Below are positions 39,641 to 53,662 of a stretch of DNA of 64,000 bases, piece by piece. Position numbers and translations under genes: made by a program. Positions within the stretch are counted from its first letter, which is position 1. The number at the start of each line of letters is the position of its first letter. Source of the DNA: Prinia subflava (lineage: Eukaryota > Chordata > Aves > Passeriformes > Cisticolidae); assembly GCF_021018805.1 (NCBI RefSeq), contig NC_086249.1:80068472-80132471 (forward strand). The letters are read 5' to 3'. The notes under the pieces were generated by a model. That model worked only from the letters and a program-made list of their open reading frames with translations. It was not told where the DNA came from and made no database searches.

Positions 39641-42600
39641 TATAGAAATTGTGGCACTTTCTACCATGGAAAGCCTTCTGATTTTTGGTGTCTTTTTTTA
39701 TGTTTAGAAGCATTTTCCTAAGATAAAACTATAGAGAGACATGGAAACTGATTTCAAATTTATGGAAATCAATTAATAATATAGGGTTCCTTTCAGGTTT
39801 CTTACACAATCAAAACAAGGTGATACATGGTTATGTATTCCAAAAGATGGGCTAAGTCTTTGAAAATCATGACTCTAATAAATGTCTTAGGACTCTAGAC
39901 AATTAATAGAATGAATTACATTTAGCTGGAAACCTCACTGCTGGAAGACTCCTACTTGTGCTAAACTTTTGTGAAGGTGTCAGGAGTACTAAGTCTATTG
40001 GTTGAGAAAACATACATATGCTATGCATCAGCATCAACAGGAAAGTAGAGATGGATTCCCAGAGATGTCATTTGCTTGTTTTCAAAAGCTATTGTAGCTC
40101 AGAGCAAGTAATAGCCTCAGGTTTATTGTCTGTTGGCTACATGAGATTATTGCAGGAGCAAGAGACATTACTGTCTATCCCTCGGAGGTGATATGTAATA
40201 ACATGGAGAATGTATTCAGCTATGCTATGACTTTACCCCTAAAAATGCAATCCTCATTTCACAGGTTAGCTTCCAACATGTGGAATACTTTGTTTCATAT
40301 TCTTCAGCAGGGTAAAAATGGAACTTTTTTTTGTGACTGTCTAAAACAGAAACCTGTGTCTTTGGCAATAAAAGGGGATTTTTGCAGGCACTACTCCACT
40401 TTAATTCAGTTTAAAATGCAAGAGAGGTGACTGAAATAAACAGATTTACACTATATATATTTCATATAGGTGAGTACCTCCTGTAATAGGAGAAAGTAAA
40501 TGCCACTATTAATATCTTGGTGATTATGTGAGCTGAGACTTCATTACAAGGTTCCAGTATGAAAGTAATTTTCTCTAGCCTGTCTGCAAAGGGGACTTTA
40601 GGATATCTACCTCATCCATAATTCATTGGAAAGCAACTAAAGTCACATATAAGAAGGAACACAGTCACTAGAGATGCTGTCTTGTGCAATAAAGGATCAC
40701 CAAATGAAGAGCTATCACTTATGACAATACTATTCAGATCTTTATTGCTACTGACAACTCTTTAGCACACCCATTAGCCCCTCCAGTGTAGGCTATAGCA
40801 GTAGATGGAAGGAATTATTTTCAGTACACAAGTGTACTTATCAAATGTTTATGGAAGTGGGCTACTTCAATCCCACTCTCCATGACAAACACCTAACTTA
40901 GACCACTACTCTCCTTCTCTTTTCCTAGGCTTTGTACAATTCACCATGTCCATAGATCAAGTCCAGGAAGCCATAGAGTAGTGGTGGCTGTGAGAGAAGC
41001 CTGAAAATTCTCCTACCTTCTGGCTCTTTGGCTGGCTCTGTCGAGGAAGCAAACTTGTGAAGACCAACACAAGAAACATCAAACTTGCCACAGTGAGGTC
41101 AATTTGATTTGAAGCACTGTGGCTTTTTAACATAACAACCCCATAAAAGGGTTTTTTCAAAGCATATCACCATTACTCACACCTCATGAAAAAGAAAGCA
41201 CTACTCTAACTCTAATAATCTTAGAAGTACATAGCCAAACAGAATGGAAATCTGTGGAAGCTCTTTGGAGTGTCAGTTGACTCTTGTATCATCACTGAGC
41301 ATTTCCCAGTCCTGAGCGGGAACTATTCTTGGCACTATTCTTGCTGTTGTGCAGCACAGGCCAGGTCAAAGTAGGACTATTTGTAAACTGAACTGTTTCA
41401 GGAATTTGCAGGAATATCATCCAAGATGATCTTGAGCCTACAAGAAACTGCACATGAAGGAAAAAAGCTTATGGCAAATTCTGCATGACTTTTCTTTCTC
41501 TCCCTAGTTGATTTCCTTATGGACTCATTCACAATCCAGCCAAGACTCATCTGCAAATTATCTAGAACATTTATTTTTCTTAGCCCCATATCATTTTGGA
41601 AGGCTCCTTTGGAAATTTTCTACCTTGATGTCTAAAAGTCTTTTAATCTCCTGCCTCTGCCTATTCATGGTCAATTCATATCTATCTATTCCTGAGTCTT
41701 TGAATGTCGAAAGTTCAGGTGCTGTGCTTCAGTTTGTAGTACTTTCTTTCCAGTTCCACCACTGTCTATTACCACAGTCTCTGCTGACTTTAGTCAGCTT
41801 CCTAAGATATTGTCTCCCTTCAGGATAAGCACTTCTGCAGCCAAGTGGAAGTAATATCCTCTAACCTTGTCTTGGAAGTGCCATGTGAGGGCATTTTAAG
41901 ACAGTGCAGGCAGTCGCTAGGGTTTGAAAGAGGTGGTGCTTTCACAGCATCTCTTCCCAATGCCCCTACATTTTTATGGACTGAGTGAAAGCCTTAGACA
42001 ACCTCGCCAGATTCCTTTAACTCAACCCCTGTGAGAGTAACTCAAAGGCCAGCATCCTGAACCTTGAGAAGAGATCCCTTCACACATTTCCAGGGAATGT
42101 GCAGAAGACCTCTGCTTTGTAAAAGTTTTATGGTTTGTAAAGTGAAGCGTCTGTCAGTCAGAAATTCAAGGCTTATCTCCTTTCAATCTGCTCTCAAGGC
42201 AAGACATTTATTGTCAGCTGGGAATGCCACCTCCACAGCACCAGAGGTAACTCCTGACTGGACAGATGTCCAGCTTGGGCTGTCTCACCAGTTAGCAGAT
42301 TCTTGTGAGAGGGAAGACGTCCTGAGCCATCACACCAGCTGATAGGCAGAACAGATAAGCTCTCCTGTGGCAGGGAACATCCTGCTACATACTTCCCTCT
42401 ACAGAAGATGAGCTTGCTGTCCTGAAAGCATGGTTAGACTACTTATAAGCCAAGCTGATATATCTGTTCAAAAATATTTGTATTACTGTTGTCAGTGTAG
42501 TCTAAGCACCATTTTGGTTTCTTTGTGATGACTTCCATTTTCCTGTCCTCATTCTGGCTGCTCTGTCTCCCAAAGTCATTGGCCTTGCACCTCTGCTCAC

Positions 42601-45600
42601 CACTGTGGCATGTGTTATTTAGGGTAAACCAAGAACAGTCCTAACTTTTATCCATGTATATGTATTTCATTAGTGTCCATTTCTTTTCTTGGTCTCCCTA
42701 TCTGACACCTGAATAATCTTCTATTTCTTGCTTTAAGATTAAAAGTTAAACCTTGCTTGTCTCCACCATGGCAAATTGTTAGTGTATCAATATATCAGCT
42801 GATTCCAGCTTTCTCTGGCCATGTACACACTTACCTGGAGTTTGTTCAGGGATGTTGGTCCTGCAGTGAGTCAGATCCAGTATTTCTTAAAATTTGCCTT
42901 GTCATAGTAATCAGAGTGCACTTGGAGGAAGAAGAGATGCGATTTGGGTTACATCAGAATCATATACCCAGACAAAGGAACTTGGAAGTGCTCCCAGTCA
43001 AATAATGCAGCCATAGCCTGAGCTGATCTAGCCTTTTTCACTCCTTCCAAGCTCTCAGCTTCTTTCTAATACCTCTCTTGGGAAGGAGAGAGATTACTAA
43101 AGCAAGGAAGCCTGTAACTTGCTTGTCAGGCACATTCCTGACTGGCTGTTGTAACTTTGATCCAAGTAAATCCCAAATATCTTCAGCATTCTAGTCCCTA
43201 TTCTCTGAGGTAATTTGAATTTCCTAATCAGTACTCTCAGCTTACTGAAGTTTGCCTTCTTTAGAAAAAACATTGTCACTTAATCCAAGTTTGTCCTCCA
43301 TGACTCTCAATGACATTCTCACAACTCTTGAAAACCACACCTAACACAACACTATCTCAACATTTCCAGCAACTGTTTAGTGAATAAATATATCAGATGT
43401 TGTACTCAGGAATGTATAGCACTTGGTCCCATCCACACACCTGTCTAGGGAATAAAGGTCTTTTGTGCCACTGCTAGTTCCAGTATGGATCAGAGATACA
43501 AAGGCTCTGTCTTTGCCCCCCTTGCAAAATGCCAGTGCTGGTGTGCAGGAGTTCTGCTATGCTAAGTGAATGTTCCTGGTGAATTCTGGGTGATGCTGCA
43601 GCAGCCTCAGCTGACTGCGATGATGGCTATGACTAATAAGAGCTGGCCTCACTAATCAAGGATAGGTTGTCTGGCAGTCAGTTATCTGTGTGAACACAAA
43701 AGCCAAGCCAGTCCTCACAAGAATGAACTTTATTCAAAATTCAGAAATAATCTCAGGAGTCTCCTATGAAAAAGGGGTGGGCATCTATTTAAAAAGAAAG
43801 GACAAGCCAAATCAAATCTTTTTCTGAGCTTTTCTCTTCTTCCAGTGGGACAGATAACTGTGTCCTAGCTGGCCTGGCTGATTGACGTACCCTTCTGCAA
43901 ATTAGCTTCCTTTTGAAAGAATAGCAGCTTTCTCATACTTCATATTACCACCATGCTTGCACTGCATCAAAATTGAATAGACTATCTTCACTATTAGCCT
44001 AGTTCCTTGATGAGAATACTGTCTCTCTTGCCCTTACAACTGAAGAAAACTGCAAAATTCACCTGGTTTTAGGAGTTCTGACTGTCTGAGGAGGTCTCCC
44101 ATGACAGGCCTCGTTCCAGTGAAGTCTGGATGGCATCACATGTGTCTCTCTTCCCACAGCCCTCAGGTGAATTTACTGTTCAGAAAGGAGAGAAGTGGAT
44201 GGTTCTCAGCATGGAATAAGAGTTATCTGTATGTCCTCTTTAGTAGGATAATGTTTCTTACAGAAGAAGTTACTTTATGCTGAGGAATTAGAGACCACTA
44301 TTGTAAACACATTAGATTGGGCATTTTTCTGTTGGTTTTAGGATGATCAAGGGAGGAACTTGTCCTCTGCAGAGAGGACTGAGAAAGGCAAGACAAATTA
44401 AGGAAAGGACAGAGAGATTGTGGACAAGGTAGAAACTCCATGGTGTCTGCAGAACAGATATTGCATTGCACTTAGGTGTTTTTTCCTTCCCCAGAGGCTG
44501 CTGTCACTTTTGCAATCCCCCAGGTTTGCCTAAGGCTAGGTGGGATCCAGTGGAGCACCTGGCCTGCCTTCAGCCACATTACTCACTAGCAGCATGGGAA
44601 ATGTGCAGCAGGCCATGGTGATGATGTTGCTCTTCACTCTGCCAACAATCTGATCTCACAGACAGGGACTTGAGCTACCCAAACACAGAGCTGATGAGCT
44701 CCTGGCAAGGATCCCTGGATCAGACACCATCTGTTACTGCATAGGGAATAAATTTTGCCTCTGAACTTAGTACTATCACAACCCCCACATCAATCTTGTG
44801 TACAAGAATAAGGTGATAAGTTGTAATAAGATGAAGATTCCAGATTTCTAGAATAAATTTGCCACAGCTTTTAGCAAGGCTTTGGCCCTCCACAATTTCA
44901 ACAGTTGTGGCCTTCCACTCCCCTTCGTCCTCCCTGACAGCAAAGTCAGACTTTCTCTCCTACAAACAACCTAACAGACCAGAGCAGGATGCTCTTCCTA
45001 AATGATGTTCTGTGGAATATATTCAGCCAGACACAGTCCATGACGTTGTGCACTTCATAGCCCTGCAACACAGTGGACTCAACAGAGGTAAACCAGTAAG
45101 CACAGTGTCCTGGCCAGCCTCTTGAAAATCTTATTTACCTGGTACCAGACCAGACAAAGACCCTGGCTGCTCCACAGTCAGTGCTAACTCATTGCAGTGG
45201 CCTTATTCCTTCAGTGTATCACAGGAGAACAGCATGGCTCAGGATAGAATTGCTGGTACTACAAGATCAGGGTGACTCAGCAGGACTTCCTCCATAACCC
45301 TGTGACATTTCTACTACCCTGCAAAGGATATTAATTTAAGGGCTGTGGCAAGTGGGATGAGGTAGTTAGTCATCCAGTCTTTTGCTTCTTCTTCTTACTT
45401 TCAGTTTCTCTCTTGCCAAATTTATGTCAAACAAGTTCCATCATCCTGCCATGGTGAAATGAGCAGAAAGGCAACAGGAGGCTGCACTCCTTAAATGTTT
45501 GAAAGGTGCACAAGAGCTTCTGGGCTACACATTCTTAACAGTTTTTTGCATCCAAGTTACAGAATAACTTTCTTGAATTCTCACTAATTTGTTATGCTTA

Positions 45601-46450
45601 AAGTAATTTTATGGGCAAAATGAACACATTATATAGGCAAAGATAATATTTCATTGTTATTCTAATTAGTCTTAATAGTCCAGTTGAAAAATTATCATTA
45701 AAAAATGATACAGTTATGATGATATTGACACAAATACTTCAAAGTACATAGCATTAAATGATATATACAAAAGCTTTTAAATAGCAATATTTCCTTTTAC
45801 CCATCACTGCCCTAAGGGTTCTGAGGTTGCTTGCTGCCGGGAACTTGCAAATGAGTCCTTCTCCAGTTGAAATACAACACCAAGCATTTCTTCCTTTTCA
45901 TCCTTGGAAAGTTTGGGGTAATTTTCACGTTTGCCAAGAAACTTCAATCCTTTCTCTTTCTTCATTGACCTGCAAGTCTGTGTTATGGGTAAATCTCTCA
46001 ATGACACAATTTACAATGTCAGATAGAAGTCCCTTCCGAAACCATTTCACCCAGCTCAGAGGGTTGTACTCCTCTGGTGACTAGTAACTGAGTACTGAGG
46101 AGCTGCTTATAGCCCTGGGAACATCCTTTGCCTATATTTTCAAGGTTGTCTCCTATGTCCCCAAGCCTATAATCCTCCAAACTGTATTTCTTTCTGGGCT
46201 CAAAAGTCATTCTGCATGAAAGAACTATTTGTTATTACTATTAGCAGATGCTATTATAAGTATTCATATAGCATAAAGTCTTATACCGGAGCTATGCAAA
46301 AGCCAAATCAAAGTACATTGTCTGAAGAATTGCTGGTATTAGCTAAAATAATTTTCCAGGAAGGCCAAAGAAATTCCAGACAAAGCATGAGAAGTGATAG
46401 AACCACTGCTGTTAGTTAACAGAAAGCCTTCACTCTGTTCCAGGCAGCAG

Positions 46451-46496
46451 AATATTTACATATTTACATATTTACATTGAATATTTACATATTTAC
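46451..46496. repeat. (ATATTTAC)n short tandem repeat
   Basis: Five copies of an ATATTTAC-type octamer with one interruption (TTGA) in the middle. Confidence 0.85.
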
Positions 46497-48298
46497 CTTG
46501 TTAATGTTCTGTTATAGACCTTCCCAGCATATCTCCAGAGCAGTGAACGGCAGAGTTGACTAGTCCTACAGTGCAAAGGAGAAATGAGTGCCTAACTGTG
46601 GGGGAGTAGCCCAACACCGTCTGTGCAGGCTTTTAGTTTGGAGGACTAAGCACTGAAGCACAGCTTAAGATACAGCTCAGTTCCCACCTCAGTCACAACA
46701 ACTTGTGTATTTTCTAAAATAGGGCTTAATATGGGCATTGTCTCAGTCTCTCGTTGATAAATGGAGAGTAGGGATTGTCTCAATCACTAACAGTGACAAA
46801 CTAAGGGTGCAGGCAGAAGGGTACGAATTCTTACTGAGCTGAATACATTTATGTGCCATTTTTTAACCTCACAGCTTACACAGGAATGAAATATTTTTGG
46901 CCTCACCTGAAAATTCTGGGTTTAATTTTTGTTTTCATTTCTGAGCTAGCAGTTGGACTGATTTTCTCCTACAGCCTCTAACTGGAGTAAAAGTGGTATT
47001 TTGATGAGGATGATGATGACACATCATCTGGACAGGGTTTCTTACTAATGCAGTGGTTTTCCCATCTCCATCCTCAGGTATACTAAAGACAGGGATGGCA
47101 AAAAAACAAGAAGATCCATCACCCCCTGAGGCACAGCAGTCCCATTCCCTGCCATGCGGTCAGAGAGACTGGGCTGGGTGTCAAGCTCCACTCTGGCTGA
47201 GCAAACATCCTAAAGGTGGCAAAGGTGTCACCACTCTTGCTGAAGATGAGAAAATGGTGTCCTGGGAACATAATCTGTGTTGTTTTAATGCAAAAATATG
47301 GTTATAATTTATACTGAGCATCCACTGAATTAGCAGCCTGTAATTAAAAAAAAAAATCCCAGCCTGTATCCCTAGAAAGAGTCCTCAGTATTAAGGTTAA
47401 ATTAATGCCTTGAACTACAGAGTATTTATTTTTAATTTACATGTCTGTACTAGTTTTTAATACTATTGTGGTGATAGAGGAAATGAAGGCTTAATAATTA
47501 GTGGGCACTCTTTAGCTTGCTCTTGTCCTATTACCTTTGGGCTTCAGGGTCTCATTCTGCTTCTGCTTGGTGAATTTTACAATTGACCCCAAAATTAGAA
47601 GCCGTCAGTCCTTATTTCATCTGCTATGTTAAAAGAGATTCCAAAGACACAGTTTGTTCCAGTACAAATAATTGTTATCTTGAGTAAGAGGGGAGAAATG
47701 AATGGATAAATATGGATGGCTGTATTGGTAGTCTCAATGGAAAGAGATTAAGGAGTGAGAAGCTGGATGTCATTTCTGGCACAAGAAAAACATCAGTGCA
47801 GGCAATTTGAGAATACAAGTGTGTCTCAGCAAGAGGTAAGAATGCATAAGCTTTCTTTGCAGAGAAAGAAAATAAAATACATCAAGTCCCATCTACATAT
47901 CAGCCATCTTTGGACCTTCTTAAAAGAAGCTGAAATAAAAGGGCCATTGCACTGATACATATCCAGCTCCTGTCATGACAGCCATGAAGGAGATCCATGT
48001 GAGAAGAATGCCAGTCCTCTGCAGGGATGCACTGATGGGATGAGGGAGAGGGATGGAGCCAATGAGGAAGGGGGAGCTCAGGGTCCTCTTCAGTGAATTC
48101 CTAGCTCATCAGCACATAAACACCAATATATCTGTGGGAACACACACCTTCTGCATTCCATTGTCTGCACAGTTAGTGCTCCTTTACTGCATTGCAAGGC
48201 AGATACAGCTTCATTCTACTGTTGGTTCCAAGCTGAAGTGACTTTTCAGATCTAAGCCATCATAATTCAAATGGAAATTTCAGTGTGGAGAAGAAATT

Positions 48299-48416
48299 TC
48301 TGTCTTCTTTTACATATGTACATTTACTTCCCACATAGGGAAGTCTTGAAAGAAACTTCCACCTTCTTTCACGTATGTGTATTTCCTGTGTAAGGAAGTC
48401 TTAGAACAGCCTTCAG
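48299..48416. repeat. Imperfect 59-bp tandem duplication
   Basis: The segment starting near 48299 (cttctttTACATATGta ... ggaagtcttgaaag) is repeated about 59 bases on (cttctttCACGTATGtg ... ggaagtcttagaac). There are scattered substitutions and a roughly 5-base deletion in the second copy. It looks like an old local duplication of unique sequence. Confidence 0.7.
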
Positions 48417-49533
48417 AATTAAATCCATTTCCTAAGCCTCAGAAGTCAAATGAGCTCATACTTAGGCCCTCTCCTTTCCATCTCTTCCCAAAAGGTTAAG
48501 GTCTTTTCCAAGATGTGAAATACTCTGGGCTCTTTAAAGAAGTAGGATATTTACCAGTTCCTCCAGTAAGACCATTATTAGGGCAATAATTAAACACCTC
48601 TGAAAATGTCATTGTTACTTTCTCCTTTACTATCCTGATATTTGTGTTCCCACATCGTGATCATCTCCTCCAAATTTTCTACTGATAAATACACTAATTT
48701 TTGATTTCCCTGACGTACCCATAAGCAGGAGATATGTCATGAGATATCAAAACTAATGTTCATGTTCATTAACAGGAAACTGAGAACTGCTGAAATCTGT
48801 AATAGCCACCCACCTACCAATCATGGTGACTGTGTCTCAATTACTCTGTAGCCTGTAGAAAAAGCTATGCAGCATGATACTGGGACACTGATAGGAATGC
48901 CATATTGGTAGTTCTTTTGCATTTATTATCTTAGTGTTACTTTCTTCAAAATCTGTAGCTGTCAAAAAGCCATTTTCAAAACATTTCCTGATAATAATTT
49001 TGCAAAAGTTACTGTGGAGAAATTAAAAAAGAAAATGTCTTGACATTTTTATTTTGGAAAGTTTACAGATTTCAAAATTCTAAATGTTAATGTTATGACA
49101 TAGAGCTATTTTGACTTGTACATTTTTATATAATTTTCTGGTGCCCTTGATTTTGCATTTTTTGTGCATTTTACAGTTCACATTTCAAACTCTGACCTGG
49201 AGAACATTGCAGCTAAAAAAAGCTGCCAAAACTTTGCTTTTATCTTTAAGAGCAACAGTTATTTAAGAATAGTCTGACACCATTCATGGGCTTCAAGTTA
49301 GAGCACTGTTGATTTTGTCTGCTTTGTTTTAGACCTCAAGCTTAGGACAAGAAGAAAAGCACTCTATGAGGTATGTATCAGCAAATGATACAGGCATTCT
49401 TTGTCATTTGAGAAATACAAGGGTATCTAACACATCCTGAAGGAGATCTCTTTCCACCTGGAGTGGCAAGGCAGGTGGAACAGCCTGATCATCTCAGATA
49501 GCATTGGACTACAGAGTAAATCCAAAGCATCAA

Positions 49534-49568
49534 TTTTCTTTTTCCCTTTTTTTTTTTCCCCTTTTTTT
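49534..49568. repeat. Pyrimidine tract
   Basis: A T/C-only run of about 35 bases. Confidence 0.8.
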
Positions 49569-49944
49569 AGCAGAACAGAAGATTTTTAAAAATTATTCAG
49601 TTACCATAGATATCCAGAGTGGATCAACTGACTAAATTTAGATGTCTACTGCCATATGAGACATTTTAGGGATCCCACTTGACTTTCAGTTGTCCTTCCA
49701 CATTGGCCTGAGCTACCTATGTGTCTTTTGTCATATCTGCTTGCCCCATGAGGGTTCTTAGATGTGCTGGAATAGCTCACATGGCTCGAGGTGCCTAAAT
49801 TTAAGCACCGAGATCCTGCCCTTTAGGTGGCATTAATTTCCAGATTAAGACATGCACCAAATGTCCAAGATTCCAAAGGCTTCGACTGGCAACAGAGCCT
49901 GGAGAGCAATCCTACTGTCTAAATGCAGCAGCTATGGTCCCTTG

Positions 49945-50175
49945 GGATCATAGAATCAGAAAGGTTGGGAAAGACCTCCAGCACCATCAAGTCCACTGGG
50001 GCCTCCCAGCTACAAACACAGCCTGCTGCTTCACAACAGCCCAGCTGTCCCCTGGGAATTGTGTCCTCACTGCCTGACCCGTGCACGTGGTCCAGGGGCT
50101 TCAGATGGCACCAGACACGCCAGGGGGGCAGTGCCTGGAGCTCTGCAGGGAGCACACTGCCACTGCTGACACACA
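49945..50175 (-). mobile_element. CR1 LINE 3' fragment, antisense
   Basis: The + strand begins 'atcatagaatcagaaaggttggg-aaagacctcc' and 'catcaagtcca', the reverse complement of a CR1 3' end including part of its terminal ATTCTATG-type motif. The following GC-richer sequence to about 50175 may be more CR1 or an unrelated neighbour. It is truncated and non-coding. Confidence 0.65.
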
Positions 50176-53100
50176 TGCAGGTATTGTAATGTGGTGCTGA
50201 TGCCCACTCCTACAGCTGGTGAAGTAAAAAACATACCTATGTCAAGCTGCTCACTACTGATCAGATAAGATCTTTAGATCTAGGAAAAAAAACCAAAAAA
50301 CAAACCCAGGGGATGTTAATTACAGATCTCCTCAATAGTTATAAACTAATAACAAAATCCTGCATTTTGAATAATATAGAAACAGTAAAAAAAAGGCCTT
50401 GAATTAAGGAAAACCAGAACAATTTCAAAATATTATTTTACTGTTCGAGAAACCTTGAAAATTCTTTCATTTTTGCAATGAGAAATACTAAAACACTCAT
50501 TCAGCTCAACAACAGAAAAGTCTGTGGATTTCAGGCTGGTCTGCTCTGGAGGATCTGCCCTTTACCTTCGCAACTGCGCAACCCTTCTGAAAGCCACAGC
50601 ACAACGTGATCTAATTCTTAACCTGTTTTCACTGGAGACACCTTCATACAAATCTGGACTATTCAAGTCTGAAAAAAAGACCTCTCAACTGTTTTAATTC
50701 AGCCAGAGGCATCAGATCGTGCTTAGATTTTGCTGAATCTAGCAGACTCTGGGCTTATACACTGTAATTTTGGACACTCATCTTTCAAAACATTTTTTTC
50801 AAAGACTGCAGTCCTAATTTTTTTTTTAAACTACAGCTCCTAATAAATAACCTGGATGGTTTTCTCTATAACTTTTTGGATGGTATGGTTTGCTAGAAAA
50901 ATATATGTGAGAAATTTTGGATAGATTGCATGAGTCTAGAGAAAACTAGAAGAGGAGAAAATTGATCTTAGCTACACCAACATTACTATGGAGGAACTCC
51001 TGTCTCTTCAACAAGTACAAGAAATGGTGATTTGAGATGCTGAAAAAACTGCTGAAGAAGGAGAAGCTAATGAAACGTGGATTTGGAACACTTACTCTTT
51101 CTAAACCTGCTGGAAAGAAAAAGAAAGGAAAGGAGCTGCTTTATGCACAACCAGTTGGAAACATCACTCCCCAATAAGGGAAAAGCTTATGGATCAGGCA
51201 ATGTATATTCACAGAATTGTGGTTATCCAGACAAAATCCAGACAAAATGCGAGTAGCTTTTTAATTTTAGATATCTCATAACTGGACCTCTGAGGAAACT
51301 TTGGCACAGAATGAGAAAAAATGCAGGTAAAATTAATGGAAAAATGAAGAATTGTTAGTTCCCATTAACCTGCTCACTGCCAGTTCATACTAAAGACTTG
51401 ATGATGATGACTTTGGCCCCCAGGAAAATAACAAGTTGAAGAGCTTTGATTATCTGCAGATTACTTCAGAAGGTAAAAAATAAAAGGAAAATAACTCATT
51501 TACCATTTTATATTCCTAATGTCTAATCTATTTTTTCCATTTCTTAGCCCCATTTACCTTCTTTAGGCTTCTACTTCTTTCAAGCAGTTGTCACTTATTA
51601 GCTTTCTTTCTTTCTCTTCCCTGGTTTTTCACTGCTTCATTAAATGAGATGCCTCAAATGTTCCTATATCCTTCAGTCTCATAACCTGTGTTTCTGCTTC
51701 CTAAAACTTGTTGGCATCCTTCTTCTCTTAGAATGCACGAGTGGAGCATCCTGGCTTAAAGACACTGCTTGAGAATACAGAGCCAGACATCGTGTGCCGT
51801 GTACCAAGTGCTTGCATACACAGCATCAATTTGCTCAAGTACTTTCAGCTGCCATCACACATTTCAAATTCATGTATGCCATTTTGTCATCCTTCCGTAC
51901 CTTTCAGCATTGTTTCCTCTCATTTTTTTCTTCTTTTCATCCTGAACATATGTTAGATTAGAAGGTGTAGTCTTCAATTTAATCAGTCTTTTAAATCTTT
52001 CTCTAAATCCCTTTTGTGCTCTCTCTATCTATATTTATTCTACTAAGCTGGTGCTTGATTGGGTTACTCTAAAACAAATTTCTGTGCAATATGACCTGCA
52101 AGCTTTCAATAATGTGATGTTTACCTTCTCATTAATGAGGTGCTCAGTATAAGAGAAAATTCTCCAATCTCAGTAATGTACATATACAGTGCTCCTGAAA
52201 CTTATTCTGACATCCAAAACTTTTTTTCCAGGCTATTGATACAGAAGGTATCTTCTGTCTGGGGTAATCTCAATTTTTTTTTCCAGACAAGATCTTGTGA
52301 AATGGGATGGTTAGTAAATCTACAAATATCTGTTGAATTGCTTAATTTTAGCACTTCTAGAAAAGCAAATCTTCTGGACAGTGTTTTTTCTCAGTAATTT
52401 GTGTATTGTGCAGCATGGGGATAATGGGAGCCTTATTCTGATATGTCACTGACTTTTCAAAATGTTTTATTCCAGAATTTGCTGAAAGAAAAAGAAGAAA
52501 ATTGATTAAAAGGGAGGAATCACCCTCCATCCAGCCCTGTAAGCAGTTTTTTTACATAATTTTCCCCTGCCTTTAATTCTTAGAAATTTTGGTTTTGCAC
52601 AGAGCATTTCCAAAGATTATTCCTTCCTAGTCTGAAGATCACAGTAGTATATTTTTTATTAACTTCTTCAGTAATTTACTTTTATCTTAGTTTTATCCCA
52701 GCTATTTATACCTCTCAACTTATAGTTTACTTGAGACAAATTATGAATCTACTTAAGTCAAAGTGAAATATACCACTCTTTAACTGGGAAAGGGTGCTTT
52801 CGTTTTTTAGCTTTAGTTTCTGTAAATTGGTTTTATGTTGCTAGTGAAAGTAATAGACATTACTTAGTGCAGAGCACACAGAGCCAGTCACCACGGCTCA
52901 GCTGGCATGAAGTAACTTGCCTACCTGCAGTAATTCAATTGTGCTCAATTATGGGGCCACAGCATCAATTTTATTGCTGTTACTTTCAAGAGTAGGTGAA
53001 GCTTACAGTTTATATAACTCTGGGAGGTGATTGCCCTAAATATGATCAAGACCAGCTGGATTGTATGAATTCAGATTTCCAAATGTGTTTGAGTAAGTTT

Positions 53101-53594
53101 TCTCTGTACCTAATATTTCAACATTTTTGATGTATATTTTTACTGATGACAGGCTTGATACCACTGTAAATTATCTCAGTCACTTCTGGAACATTATTAA
53201 TTTCATGCCTTCCTTATTTATGAGTAGACCTGGTTTCTTTCCTCTGGTAAGCTTCCACAAGCTGTTATACTGCTTTCATATCTCTGGCACATATTAACTC
53301 ATTTTGCTGCTTTGCTCCCAGATATCAGTTTCCACTGCAAACCTGCAAAATTTAGCATCAATCTACTGAAAAGCTGATAATATTCTCAGAAGAAGTAAGA
53401 TCCTGCTTTCAGTGGCTCGGTTCCCACAAGATGTCATATTATAAAAACATAAACAATAGTTATGATTAGTGGTACAAATCTAAGATTCCTCGCTAGGGTC
53501 AGAAGAGTTAGGAGTCTGGTCTGATAAGTCCTGATAAAACTTTTCATTTCCACCTGTTTTCCATGCAAAAGTAAGCAATGGTGTTGATTTTTTT
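50176..53594. other. Gene-free background with a protein-like remnant
   Basis: No intact gene. A short open frame with a Lys-rich protein-like translation lies near 51040 and is listed separately. Otherwise only AT-rich sequence and chance frames are present. Confidence 0.6.
50960..51290 (+). pseudogene. Possible degraded retrocopy, identity unknown
   Basis: Two overlapping frames look more protein-like than the surroundings. One runs from about 50961 through an ATG near 50991 and is rich in Glu, Leu and Gln ('MEELLSLQQVQEM' after its ATG), broken by TGA and TAA. The other is a 46-codon Lys/Leu/Gly-rich frame from an ATG near 51038 to a TAA near 51177. Alternating frames could mean a frameshifted old coding copy. 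I cannot name a parent gene, see no poly(A) tail or target duplication, and chance remains a real possibility. Confidence 0.2.
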
Positions 53595-53662
53595 TCACAG
53601 AATGATACAATATCTCAAGTTGGTCCACAAGGATCACTGTGTCCAACTCCATGTTCATCACA
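53595..53662 (-). mobile_element. Short CR1 3' end fragment, antisense
   Basis: The + strand reads 'cacagaatgatacaatatctcaagttgg...aaggatcactgtgtccaactcc', the reverse complement of a CR1 3' terminus. It is only about 70 bases long. Confidence 0.65.

Larger units (their letters stand above)
39641..49944. other. Gene-free background
   Basis: No gene supported across about 10 kb. Reading frames are all short (60-106 codons) and lack domains. Two local structures are listed separately: an octamer repeat at 46.45 kb and an imperfect 59-bp tandem duplication at 48.3 kb. Confidence 0.65.
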
